Positions 1 to 10,873 of a stretch of DNA of 63,359 nt are shown piece by piece; positions within the stretch are counted from its first letter, which is position 1; every line of letters starts with the position of its first letter. The position numbers and the translations under genes were made by a program. The notes under the pieces are model-generated. The model ran no database searches. It was not told the origin of the DNA and saw nothing but the letters and a program-made list of their open reading frames with translations. The DNA comes from Pelagophyceae sp. CCMP2097 (taxonomy: Eukaryota; Sar; Pelagophyceae), in the NCBI GenBank assembly GCA_026770575.1, contig MU657175.1, positions 259,665 to 323,023 of the forward strand. The letters run 5' to 3'.

Positions 1-60
1 GTGGGCGTGAGCTCGCCGGCGGGCGCGAACGTCACGGAGCGCGCTCGCCGCGTCCCAGAC

Positions 61-176
61 TTGCTTTTGCTTTTGGACGTTGCTTTTGCTTTTGGACGTT
101 GCTTTTGCTTTTGGACGTTGCTTTTGCTTTTGGACGTTGCTTTTGCTTTTGGACGTTGCTTTTGCTTTTGGACTTT
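61..176. repeat. 19-bp tandem repeat, about 6 copies
   Basis: A 19-bp unit (TTGCTTTTGCTTTTGGACG) repeats about six times head to tail with almost no divergence. Because 19 is not a multiple of 3, all frames are open and give a repetitive Leu/Phe/Cys/Ala product; I treat these as artefacts of the repeat. It lies upstream of the exchanger gene. Confidence 0.9.
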
Positions 177-541
177 CGGATTTAAAGTCGGAACTGCTGT
201 ATAACTCTCTTCGAAGCTCTCGAAGAGAGCCAAAAGCACGGAACGACCGTTTAGAACCAGTCAATATTGACGCTTGCGGCGAATTTCGCCAAGGCTGCAA
301 AAACTATCCCCAAAAACGAAAATACAGCTTTATTTTCAAATCCTCAACATTCCGCAAGCTTTATCCTGATACCAGCCAAACATTCCTGGCAAACTCTCTC
401 TCGTTTCCGTAGTTTCATTTTAAGGGACATCCGAACCGCTTTTCGGCGGCCCGCTTTTCGGCGCTACATAGTGACAGTCTGTGTGACCCTTCGAGTGGAG
501 CGCTGGGGTGTGCCCGTCTAAAGAACCGGGGCGGCGGCGGC

Positions 542-3500
542 ATGGGCGCGCGGGAGCGGCGAAGGGCCGCGCGGCGAGCGGCGCCGCTGAAGTGGCGAGG
601 GCTTGGACTTTGTTTCGCGGCGTGCGGGGTATTAGCCTTGTGCTACGACGGGTTTACTCTCGCCTCGAGCCGAAGCGCGCCGGCGCTCGCTTCGTCGACG
701 GCGAATGCACGGTTTCTGCGCAGCCACGAAAGCGAATCGCGCGCGCTTCGGAGCCACGACGGCGAATCGCGCGCCCTGCGCAGCAACGCGCTGTACGTAC
801 GCCCTTCGAGCATCCAGCCCAAAGAGGCCCGCTGCCCACGGGGCTCGCGGGGCCCATACGCAGCAGGAGGTCTCCGCGCTTTGACGTCTGCGGTGCCTTG
901 CCGGTATCCCGCGGTATTTACATCAAGAAGATGCGGTAGGTACGTCCCAGACGCGTTTATTCGGAAGAAGTCGGCCCACAACCAGCACGGGAAGAAGCCG
1001 TTCATCTTTCTTCATGCGATGGGCGTCTGCTACATGTTTTTGGCGCTGATGCTCGTGTGCGACAACTTCTTTGGACCAGCAATTGACGAAATGGTGGAAA
1101 GGTGCGTCTTTATAGGAATGGTCGAAGGGACCGTCTTTATAGGAATACGCGGCCTTTTGAGACGGTCCCGAAAAGACGGTCCCCGGCCCGTTTCCCGCGG
1201 TCCTTCGAGACGCAAAATGACGATGCCCCTCGGGACGGTCCTTTGAGACTGGCTCCTCTTCCCCGCGGAGCAGTCCCTCTATACGGCTGCTCTCGAGGGC
1301 CCGAGGCGGCCCTTCTGGGCTCTCCCTCCGCCCTTCTGGGCTCTCCCTCAAAGGTCCCTCGACACGGTCCATTTGACGGCCCCGCGGTCCTTTGAGACTG
1401 TCGTACGGTCCTTTGAGACTGTCCCGAGAAGGCCCTCGGGGTGGTCCTTCCAGACTGAACTTCGGCCATGCATGGTGCCTCGAGGCGGGCCTTTGAGACG
1501 GTCCCTCGGGGCTCGCCTTACAGTCCTCAAAGATCCCTCCTCGTGCGATCCATATAACAGTCCCTCGGGGCGGTCCTTCTGTCCTCAAATGCCCCTCTTC
1601 GGGACGGTCCCTCGGAGCGGTCCTTTGAGACTGCCCCTACAAGGTCGCTTGTGACAAGGTCCCGCGAGGCGGTCCTTGGAGACTGGCCCATGCAACGGCC
1701 CCTCTATACGGTCAAGGGCCCCGTCTCGAGGGCCCCTTTCGAGGGTCCTCGTGGGCGGCCCCGAGGCGCGGCGAGGGGGGGCGGGGCCGCCAAGGCTCAA
1801 AGCAGCGGCCCTGTCGTCGTTGTGTCGTAGAGTGCCGCCCACCGCAGCCTCGTCGGTCCACGACGGCCCGTAAACTCGACAACCCACCGGGGGCGCCTAC
1901 GGGCCCTCTCGACCGAGGCCCTGTCTACGGACCCTCGAGACGGGCCCCTCAAGACGGCCCCTCGAGACGGGCCCTCGAGATGGGCCTCGACAGAGGGCCC
2001 ACTAGACGAGCCTGAAGACGGTCCCTCTGGACGGTCCTGTATTACGGGCTCTATAGACAGTCCCCTGATATGGGCCCTGGATACGAATGGTCCACCGCCT
2101 GCATCCCTCGACTATCCACTGGGGCGCCTCGACGGCCCGCCGGGGCGGCTACGGACCCTCCCCACCGGGACCCTCTTCACGGGCCCTCTCCAAAGGCCCC
2201 CTCGAGACTGCTGTGCACGGACCCTCGAGACGCCTCGGAAACGGCTCCCGCAGAGGCCCCTCTCGAAAGCGGTCCTTCGGAACGGCCTCTTCTCGACGGT
2301 ATTCTGAGACGGCCCCTCTGGACGGCGGCCTGCGTGGACGGTCTCGAGTGAGTCTTGCTTGACGGAGACGGGTCCTCAAAACGGCCACTCGAGCCGGTTC
2401 CTCAACACGGCCCCTCTGGACGGCCCCTCTTCTCGAGACGGTCCCGCTGGACGGCTTGCCGGCAAGGTCAAGAGGCGGTCCCTATGGCGGTTCAGAATGG
2501 CCTTGATCGAAAGTCGATCAAGACGGCCCTGGTCCTTTTGAGCCGAGCGGCCCTTCTCGAAAGCGGACTAGGCAGTGACGGCGGTCCCTCTAGACGATCT
2601 CTTGGAAGGGTCTCTTCGAACGGGCCCTCTGGAAGATAGCCCCTCTGCGAGGTCCCTCGAGACGGCGGGCCCCTCTTGGAATGTGGCCGACGCGGACCTC
2701 AGGCGGCGGGGATCAATGCCGAAAAGGGACCTCAAGCGACCATCTCGTTTTAAAGGCATCTCGAGACGGTCCCTCGAAACGGTCCCTCGGACGGTGGCCA
2801 GCGCGGACCGGGCGGCGGGATCCGGGCCGGCGGGGCGGTCCCTTGTCAACGTCGGGGCACTTCCTCTGGACAAGCTCGACGGATCCTCAAAGCGGCCCCT
2901 TTTCGAGGGCCCTTTGGCGCGGTCCCTCGTCGACGATTCGACGGCCGCTCGGCCCGACTCGACGGTCCATCTCGACGGCCCTCCAAACGGTCCATCTCGA
3001 CGGGCCCTCGGGAGGGCCCTCTGGGAGGCCGTAAAGCGAGGCCCCTCGACTGCAGCCCTTCGACCAGGTCCCTGCCCTTTCGGTCCCGCGGGGTAGCGGC
3101 CCTGTCCTCGTGGAGCTGTCAAAAAGCGTCCGGGGGAGTGTGTCTTGGCCACGGGTTTCGAGATGTCGCATCGTTTCATCTCAATAGGAAATATGACTAT
3201 CTCGCCTAGGTGGGACATTGACGACGACGTCGCCGGCGCCACCTTCATGGCCGCCGGCGGGTCCGCGCCGGAATTGGCCACGGCGTTCATGGGGCAATTC
3301 GTTTCAAAATCGGACATTGGATTCGGTACCATCGTCGGCTCCGCAGTCTTCAACGTCCTATTCGTCATCGGCCTCTGCGCCCTCGTCGTTCCTGGAGGTG
3401 CGGAAGAAGCGGAGGGGGGCAGCTTACGCGACGCGTGTCGTGGACGAGCAGGGCGGATCTATCTTTGCCCCCATCGGGAAAGTCCCCATGGCCATCATTG

Positions 3501-4949
3501 CACTAGGCTCGCTCCCTTTGTCCTGGTGGCCTCTCTTCCGCGACTGCTCCTGCTACTTCCTCGGGCTTTTGGTTTTGGCGAACTTTGTGCTTCACAACGA
3601 CAACCTCGTGCACTACGAAGCAGCGCTGCTCTTCTGCATGTATCTCGGGTACATATGTGTGATGTACAACAACCACGTCCTCGAAAAGTTCTTCACGCGC
3701 CTTTTTGGTTTTGGAATGCAACCCAGAATCTCACCCGAAGGCCCCGAGTCCAGGAAAGTGGTGCCCGACGCTTTACCTGGGATTGTTCGAGTCGTCGCTG
3801 CCGTGGACAGGTCCCAAAACGGCCGCCAAGAAGAGGGCATCCCGGAAGAGGGCAAGCACTCGGAGTCTGCGGCGCCGGCGGCGGCGCCTTATTCGGCGCA
3901 TCTGTACGATGCTTCGCCTTCAAGTGCGAGTCCTTCAAGTGCGAAGCGGAAGATGGAAGAAGACAAAGTTCAGGAAGCCCCCGCCGAAGAATCAGCCTGG
4001 GAGGACCCGTGGCAGTGGCCAGAGTCCGTCGGGGAGAAGTCCTTCTTTATTTTAGTTTTACCTTTGAAAGGGTTGCTTTATGCCACGTTGCCCGACTGTT
4101 CGCATCCCGACAAAGCAGACCGCTTCTTAAGGACCTTTGTCGGGTCCCTCGTCTGGTGCGTCTCTTAAGGCCGTTTGTCTCAACGTTTTTTTTCTTTGCC
4201 GAGAGTACAACCGAGAGTACAATCTAGAGTAAAACCCATCTCCTAGGCTCTCTCTCTTCGCTTATCTGATGGTCATCTGGACGACGATCATCGGGGCCGT
4301 GTTGGGCGTCTGCGACTACGTCATGGGTCTCACGGTGCTCGCGTGCGGGACGTCGATCCCGGACGCGCTTTCGAGCATGTATATGGTTCGTGTCCTTGCA
4401 GTGTTGCCCTTGATTGTTCCCTTGCAGTGTTTGCCTTCATTGCTCCCTGTCAGCGCCACCCCCCACGCTCCGCCGACCCCACGCTCCGCCTTGTAGGCGC
4501 GCGAGGGCCGCGGCGATATGGCAATTTCGTCTTCGATTGGGTCAAATGTGTTTGACATCCTCGTCGGGCTGCCCATCCCGACTTTGGTCAAATACATCGT
4601 CGTCGCCCTAACGGGTCGCGGATCCGGCGCCTGGGAGTTTGAGACGGGCGGGTGGTCTGGCGTCGGGCTGGACACGGTGCTGCTGCTGTCGATGGTGCGT
4701 TTGCTTGCTTGCTTGCTTAGAATCCACCCTGGGTGGGGCTCTTGCTTGAGATGCACCCTACATCACTTTGCTGAAGATGCACCCTGGTCGGGTCCTTTCT
4801 GAGCCATATTCCTCTAGGTCGGGTCCGTTGTGGTCGCCATCCGCTTCAACGGCTGGCGGCTGAACCTGCAGCTCGGCGGGTGCATGTTCGTGCTGTACTT
4901 TGTCTTTTTGGGCATTTGCATCGCTGCGAAATTGCAAGACGAATGTTAA
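542..4949 (+). CDS. K+-dependent Na+/Ca2+ exchanger (NCKX/SLC24 family)
   Basis: Membrane antiporter exchanging Na+ for Ca2+ and K+. Inferred exons: 542-1101, 3210-3397, 3507-4155, 4247-4385, 4497-4694, 4818-4949; phases agree throughout and give 621 aa. The start follows a hydrophobic signal-like stretch ([14 protein letters not shown]). First exchanger repeat: [19 protein letters not shown], then [18 protein letters not shown] and [30 protein letters not shown] follows. A charged loop (about 3760-4050) separates it from the second repeat, [18 protein letters not shown] and [19 protein letters not shown]. These are the two alpha-repeats of the family. Donors are mostly GTGCG; acceptors end TAG. 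A further in-frame intron at about 793-939 is possible (GTACGT donor, TAG acceptor) and would shorten the N-terminal region. Intron 1 is 2.1 kb of minisatellite. The exact start methionine is uncertain. Confidence 0.88.
1150..3125. repeat. Degenerate 12-14 bp minisatellite filling exchanger intron 1
   Basis: Almost the whole intron is built from variants of CCCTCGAGACGGT (reverse complement ACCGTCTCGAGGG), spaced 12-14 bp and heavily diverged, mixed with CGACGGCCC variants. The same unit in the other orientation recurs in FANCJ introns, in an intron of the J-domain/ankyrin gene, and in intergenic DNA. It leaves long open frames in several phases on both strands, which I do not regard as genes. 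Confidence 0.85.
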
Positions 4950-5740
4950 AGACGCGTTTGTTCAGAAAGTGCGCTCGCCCGAAAAGGGCGGTCTCCGACT
5001 CGTATAAAGACGCGCAATTGTGCATAATAACACTCGACTCGCGTCGAAAAAGTATACGGACCCTGGACCCGTCGAGAGGGCCGTCGAAAGGAACCTTTGC
5101 AGAGTCTCCGTTCTCCGGCCCTGGGACGCGCAAACCACGAGTCGGGGTCCCCGACGCGCCCCCTTTATACGCAAAGTGCGACGGAAGGGACGCCCTCTTT
5201 TACATCCGTATCTGGGACCGCATTTGGGACCGCCTCGAGGACAATCGTCGGACCGAATATGGCCCACCCCCGAGCCCGTCTCCGGGGCCGTCTCCGGGAC
5301 CGTCGTCAGACCGTCGACGGACTATCTCTCCGGTCAGTCTCCGGACCGTCTCCAGCTCGCTGAGGGGCCGCAGAGGGGCTGTCTCCGGGACCGTATCCGG
5401 GGCCGCCTCCGGAGCAGCTTCCAGGACCATCGACAAATTGTCGAGGGACAAATTGTCGAGGGACCGTCTCCGGCACCGTCTCCGGGCCCCGCCGGGGGCC
5501 GTCTTCTCCGGCACCGCCTCTGCCTTCTTGAGGACCGTCGAAAGGGACCGTCTCTGGGCCCGTTCTCCGAACCGTCTCCGGGTCCGCCTTCGAAAACGTC
5601 TCTGGGGTCGTCTCCGGGCCCGTCTCTGAACACGGCTGCAGAGGCCGCCTCCGGGACCTTTGCAGAGGCCGTCTCCGATCTCCGGCCCTGGGACGCGCAA
5701 ACCCCAACGCGGCCCCTTTATATGCGGGACGCGACGTCAG
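4950..5740. repeat. Intergenic minisatellite block (GGACCGTCTCCGG type)
   Basis: Downstream of the exchanger stop the DNA is dominated by 12-bp-spaced GACCGTCTCCGG variants. It contains a module near 5199-5310 (ACGCCCTCTTTTACATCCGT, then a minisatellite) that recurs directly at about 7105-7215. It also holds two related short blocks beginning CCCTGGGACGCGCAAACC, at about 5120 and 5685. No coding signal is supported. Confidence 0.8.
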
Positions 5741-6790
5741 GAGCTTAAACGGGTTCGGGTTTGCCCGAAACCCGCGGGTCGGGCTTGCCGGGTTTGAGCA
5801 ATTTGGCCGATCCGTCGACCCGCGGGTATGGCCGTGGCCCAAACCCGAACCCGACGGGCGCGCTGGGTGGCAAACCCGCGGGTACCCGACAAACCCGCGG
5901 GTTTTGCTATATAATTCCGGTAGACCCCATTGAGGACTGGCCCCGTCGACGAGAGTATATCCAAGTGAATGTGAGATGCCATACGGCATCCCATGCCAGT
6001 GTGCCATAATGCAATATGCAATGCAGCGGCTCAGGCTCTGCAGGATCAAAGGCCGACGGCGCATCATGACGCAGCCAGGTCGTATCCTCCGCCTGTCGAT
6101 GGACGTGTAGTCTCTCGGTCCACAGAGTCCGCCAAGGACTCGAAAGCACTGTCCAAAGCCCCGTCGCCAAAACGTCTTCGCCCCACGCCGTGGCCGTGGA
6201 TCAGAGCCCGGGAGCGCACCACTATAACGCCGCCTACTCGATTCCTCGGTGCGTCCTTCGACGCACTTGCACATCGCAGCTCGCCGCGTCGGCACAGGCC
6301 ACGGAAGCCCTGTCCGAAGACCCGTCGAACGTCCACGCATGGTCTCTGCCGCAGCGCAGCGCAGCGACCCGGCACACGATGGTACAGCCATCCACCCCAC
6401 CAGTCGTACCATCGAGGCGCCGCATCACACACCCAGGACTCGGAAGCACCGCCAAAGCCCTGTTGTAAAAGAACGTTGGACGACTTCATCCCGCGGCGTG
6501 CTATCGATCAGAGCTCCGTGGCTCTAGATCATCGCGCAGCGACGCGACGCGTTGATTACTCCTCGAGCCATCCGTCCGTCGATGGACACGCAAGCGTCGT
6601 TTCCCGCCGCGTCGACACAGGCCACGGAAGCACCGCCCAAAAACCCGTCGAAATGTCGACGCATTATACTCTGCCGCAGCGCAGCGTAGCGATCCGGCAC
6701 ACGATAGTACAACCATTTTTCCTCTGGCAGGCGCCAGTGCCGCACCCTGGAAGACCGGGATCGCACCGGGTTTCTCGATTCGGGTTTTCT
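5741..6790. repeat. Repeat-rich intergenic DNA, no supported gene
   Basis: The block at 5745-5920 is rich in CGGGTTTGCCCG and AACCCGCGGGT motifs and shares the string GGCCGTGGCCC-AACCCGAA with the 6803-7085 element, so it is probably a third diverged copy. From about 5990 to 6760 there are internally similar ~330-bp stretches (for example GCAGCGCAGCGYAGCGAYCC near 6352 and 6675), suggesting an old tandem duplication. Open frames exist but none looks conserved. Confidence 0.6.
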
Positions 6791-6802
6791 CTATTCGTCC
6801 GT

Positions 6803-7085
6803 ACCATATAATTGGGCTCCGGGCCGCGCGGTCGCGAGCGTCGACCTCACGGGTACGCTGGCTCTCTGGAAAGGGGCTTTTAAATATTGGTTCCACCCGA
6901 ACCCGAACCCGACTCGACCCGATCTTTTGCGTGTGGCCTGTGTCGACCAGGCAATGTCGCGACTCGCGGGTCTGGCCGTGGCCCGAACCCGAAACCCGGC
7001 CTGGAGGATGGGTTTGGTCGTTCGACAAACCCGGACTCGAGGATTTGGCACAAATTGAAAACCCGACCCGACTCGAATACACCGT
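6803..7085. repeat. Dispersed element A, copy 1
   Basis: About 280 bp running from ATAATTGGGCTCCGGG to CCGACTCGAATACACCGTC. A diverged copy lies inverted at about 8705-8968. Shared landmarks include GGGTACGCTGGCTCTC, GGCACAAATT and the ACACCGTC end. Rich in AACCCGAACCCG. Confidence 0.8.
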
Positions 7086-7099
7086 CACTGCTCCTGCTC

Positions 7100-8170
7100 C
7101 TGCGGGGACGCCCTCTTTTACATCCGTCTCTGGGACCACATTCGAGACCGCCTTCAGGACCGCCCCTAGGACAGTCGACGGACCGAACATGGCCCGTCCC
7201 CGTGCCCGTCTTCGGGACCGTCGAAAGACCGTCTCCGGGCCGCAGAGGGGCCATCTCAGGGACCGTCTCCGGGCCGCAGAGGGGCCAACTCCGGGACCGT
7301 CTCCGGGCCGCAGAGGGACCATCTCCTGACCGTCCCCGGGACCGCCTCCGGAGCAGTCTCCGGGACCGCCTTCGGGACCGTCTTCGGGACCATCTCCGGT
7401 CCCGTCTCCGTGACCGTCGATGGCGTCTCCAGGACCGTCTCCGGGCCCGTCTCCGGTCCAAGGCCCGTCTCCGGTCCCTGTCTGAAGCCCCCTTCTGGGG
7501 ACCAACAAACTTTACCCCAAACCGGTCTCGAGACCCCGCCTGGGGTCCGACTGGGCATCAAACCGGCGCCTTTCGACGCGGGGAGGGGTGACTTACGTGA
7601 CGTGTGTCGTGGACGAGCAGGGCGTGGACGAGCAGTGACAAATAGAGCTCCAAAGATTTCCGTAGAAAGAGGACACCGAGTATACCTGGCGGATGGAACC
7701 GGTGCCTTTCGACGCGGGGAGGGGGTTGGACCTCTGCCAATAGGGAGACCACGCAGAGGGGCCGTCTCCGGGGCCGTCTCCGGGGCCGTCTCCGGGGCAA
7801 TCTCCGACGGGCCGTCTCCAGGACCTTCTCTAGACCCGTCTCTGGGACCGTCTCTGGGACCGTCGGCGGACCGTATCCGAGGCCGTCTCCGAGGCCGTCT
7901 TCGGGGCCGTCTCCGGGACAGTCGACGGTTCGTCGAGGGTCCGTCTCCGGACCGCAGAGGACCGTTTCCGGGCCCGTCGAGGGGCCGTCTTTAGGCCCGC
8001 TCCGGAACCGCCTCTAGGACCTTTGACGGCTCGCCTCTTGACCGCAGAGGGGCCGTCTCCGGAACTCTCTCTGGTCTCAGGACCGTAGTCACCGTACTCC
8101 GAAACCGTCTCTGAAACCGTCTCCGGGACCGCCGAGGGGCCCGCAGAGGACCGTCTCCGGGACCATCTCT
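7100..8170. repeat. Minisatellite and dispersed modules
   Basis: Mostly GACCGTCTCCGG-type minisatellite. Two modules have relatives elsewhere. Around 7505-7590 and 7695-7760, CCGGTCTCGAGACCCCGCCT and TTTCGACGCGGGGAGGG match, in inverted orientation, sequence inside FANCJ intron 4 (about 15340-15500). Near 7591-7622 a string containing GTGTCGTGGACGAGCAGG matches the exchanger intron at 3423-3454. No gene is supported. Confidence 0.75.
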
Positions 8171-8704
8171 GGACTGTCTGCCTGCGTCAGCGACGCTGCA
8201 CCAGCTTGCGCAGCGACGCGGCGACCTGCTCGACGACCCATGCACCGACCTGCACGCCAGCGCCGAAGAAGCCCCGCCGAATCTCCTCGTTGGAAGGCGG
8301 CTCGGAAGCCGACGCCGCGCGTCGCCGATGAGCGGGTCTGACGACAGGAGGGCGAGCGTCCACTCGTCGTCTGTGCTGTAGGCCTCGGTGTCTTCTCCCC
8401 AAAGAAGCCACGTCGGATCGTCGCCTCGCCCGAGTCGAAGGGGTGCTCGCCGACGAGCAAAGCAGTACCCTCGTCGAGCACGCCACGAACAAGCGCCGGG
8501 TGCGCCGCCGGAGGAACGCGCAGCTCGCCGTGGGCCCTCGCAAAGGACGCCTGCCGCCGATGTCCCGGGTAACCGCCGTGCCGGTCGTCGACCGTAGCTC
8601 GGCGCTCGAGGTCGTGTCACGCTGCTGTCGCCCATGACGTCGTCGAAGGAAAGAAGCGCCGTCTCGGCGCATCGCTTCATGTCATCCGCCGCCGCCAAGA
8701 GTAG
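8171..8704. other. Gene-poor stretch with conflicting open frames
   Basis: GC-rich sequence open on both strands (about 8187-8672 and 7991-8698 on minus). The minus frames contain alanine, serine and arginine runs and no motif I recognise. I cannot support a gene here. Confidence 0.4.
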
Positions 8705-8968
8705 GGACGGTGTTTTCGGGTCGGGTCGGGTAATAAATTTGTGCCACCCCCTTTGGTCGCGGGTCGGTCGAAAGACCAGTCCCGTTCTTCAGGCCGAGTC
8801 ACGGGTCGGCACCCGCGGATCGCGGGTCGGTCGGGTCGACACACACAGAATCCGAGTCGGGTCGAGCTCGGGTCGGGTTCGGGTCGTACCCATACTTCAA
8901 AGCCCCTTCCGGAGAGCCAGCGTACCCGCGACGCCGCTCGCGGCCGCGCGACCCGAAGCCCAATATGA
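8705..8968. repeat. Dispersed element A, copy 2 (inverted)
   Basis: Inverted, diverged counterpart of 6803-7085, starting GACGGTGTTTTCGGGTCGGG and ending in GACCCGAAGCCCAATAT. The pair is separated by about 1.6 kb and could fold back. Confidence 0.8.
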
Positions 8969-8989
8969 TAGGAATTACTACGCATGAAT

Positions 8990-9245
8990 AGAGGAAACCC
9001 GAGGAGAGATCCCCAGATAGGTGGTTCCTTGGGTTAGATAGGTGGTCCTCTATTTTTACTTTAGGAATTCCTAGAGACACTTCGGGGAAGATCGATGGTT
9101 GCCATAGTTTTAAACTTTTTCTCGGGGCAGATCGGTGGTTGATTGCTTAAAATCCACCCTGGGTGGTTCTGCCTTTTATGTCCTTCGCATGGGTGGTTCT
9201 TCGTAGGTGGATCTCGGGGCAGATAGGTGGTTCTACTTTGCCAGG
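8990..9245. repeat. Cluster of GATAGGTGGTTC-like motifs
   Basis: The motif AGATAGGTGGTTC or close variants (ATCGGTGGTTG, TGGGTGGTTCT) occurs about six times in this AT-richer stretch. It includes one copy of the dispersed GCTTAAAATCCACCCTGGGT element at about 9145. No coding signal. Confidence 0.6.
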
Positions 9246-9493
9246 GTCACATATCAGTGGCACGGTGCCAAAAAAATGCCCCCTGTGGGCCTTTGTCCGT
9301 CTGGTTTGCAGAGTAATTTATCCTTCTATGGACCCTATTCCGTCGTGTCAATCAGACAAGCGACACGGCGGCGGCTACGACAACGATGGCATCGTCGTAG
9401 TCGTCACGCTGCTCGGCCCCGCGACGTTTCAGGTCGTCTCGTCCTCGTCGCCCAGAAGGACGCGAACGTCGGCAGGATGCTTCTTCTACTATT

Positions 9494-9904
9494 TTGCACT
9501 CCAATGAGGCTGCTCAAGCCAACAGGTGGGGCCGCCGCGGCTGGATCGACCCCGCGCTGGGTGAAACGACAGCAGGTCGCGCGCGCGCGTCGTCGATGAA
9601 ATTCACGTTTTACGGCGACACGGACGCCGTGCGCGCGGCGCTGAACTACATCGTGCCGATCCTGTTCATCGCTTTCGGCAATTTGCTCAACGTCTGGTTC
9701 TCTGAAGATCACGACAACTTCGTGGCGAACGCGCTGACGCTCGGCCTGACTTTCGTCTTCTTCATCCCGACGCTGAACCAGGTCGAAAGCGTGCCCAACG
9801 AATTAGACCTGAACCAGATGCTGGTCGTCCTCATCTTTCTCGGCCTCGTCCTCGGCTGCATAAACTGCAAACGCTGCAACGGCGAGGATGCGGCGCCTCT
9901 TTGA
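9494..9904 (+). CDS. Possible pentameric ligand-gated ion channel, membrane domain (partial)
   Basis: The clear part is the last ~100 residues from MKFTFYGDTDAVRAALNY. It has three hydrophobic segments: ALNYIVPILFIAFGNLL; NALTLGLTFVFFIPTL preceded by acidic/polar residues; and LNQMLVVLIFLGLVLGCI. The order (a beta-strand ending in Tyr, an N-Y-I-V-P entry into the first helix, then two more) resembles pre-TM1 to TM3 of Cys-loop/prokaryotic-type channels. No fourth helix is seen before the stop. The ligand-binding part should lie in upstream exons (9160-9480 contains AG acceptors), but I could not assemble it. The family call rests on pattern only; another small three-helix membrane protein is possible. 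Confidence 0.45.
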   Translation: MHSNEAAQANRWGRRGWIDPALGETTAGRARASSMKFTFYGDTDAVRAALNYIVPILFIAFGNLLNVWFSEDHDNFVANALTLGLTFVFFIPTLNQVESVPNELDLNQMLVVLIFLGLVLGCINCKRCNGEDAAPL

Positions 9905-10870
9905 ATACCGAAAATAGAGACCCTGATCGTGGGAGGCCTTCATCGGCGGACCGAGCGCGTGACGAGTTTGGGAAATGTGCACGACCCGCGGGGCAGAGGG
10001 TCCCGCAGGTCTGAGAGCCCGCACGCGGCCCCGCACCGGACGCGACTGACAACGTGGACCGTAGGTGGGACGAACCACTTATTGCCGATGCACTTCAAAA
10101 CGCTGCGCTCCGTCGCGCGCCGCGTCTGCGATAAATGTCGTCGGGTCTGTACTGCCCTTTGGCGCTGTGGGTTGCTCGCCGAGTGTTCGAGCGGACTTGC
10201 TCGAGATTTACACGCCGGGTGGAGCACGACCGTATTCGTGGCCGTGTCGCCCGCCGCACCCCGTCGCCGCGATAGGTCGTGCGCGCGACGTCGCTTACGC
10301 TTCTCTGGCCTCAACCCGGTGTTGAACCTTATTCTGTACCGGCGCGTGAAATGGCGGCTCCGCGGCGCCGCGTACGGCCGCGGTCGCGGATTTTACTCGA
10401 GCGGTGGCTCGCATTTGAAAGGCTCGTGGTTCACGGACCGGCCGGATCCCATTACTTCCGTCCGGCCGTCATCGTACCTCGCGCGCGGCAGTGTTCGATG
10501 TTCTGCAAGGCACTCGGAAAGGCAGTCTGGGGCGCCAGGGGCCGTCGAATCATTCATCGCATCAGGCTCTTCCTGCTCGTCGGAGTCGCGAGTGCATGAT
10601 AAGCAGGGCATGCTTTTAAGAATGAGCGCGGCCCGGGCGCGAACGGCGTCAAACTGCACGCGTGGTGCTGCATAGGTGAATCCCATTCCAACCAGGGTTC
10701 GTTTTTTCCCCCTTTTGGGGGGGGGGGGGGCATGGGGGGTGAGATAACCACTTGATCCAAGAGGCAGCCGAGACTGCAATCAAGGAGCGGTTGTTGACAT
10801 GAAAATAAGACACCGTCTGCCACTGACGCTTGCCCTGGCAAAAGGGAATTCCGGTCCCAGTGCCAGGAGC
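9905..10870. other. No supported gene; contains one copy of a short dispersed sequence
   Basis: Open frames on both strands lack recognisable motifs. A G-run lies at about 10720-10735. The string TGAGATAACCACTTGATCCA at about 10739 recurs inside the sorbosone-dehydrogenase-like gene at 48551. Confidence 0.5.
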
Positions 10871-10873
10871 CAG

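Noticed and set aside
1030..1895. Several 60-220 codon frames on both strands around 1.0-1.9 kb
   Set aside because: All fall in the minisatellite intron of the exchanger and reflect the repeat's lack of stops.
5306..6412. Long minus-strand frame of about 368 codons
   Set aside because: It is translation of the GACCGTCTCCGG minisatellite and element A (Pro/Gly/Arg/Thr repeats) with no independent coding signal.
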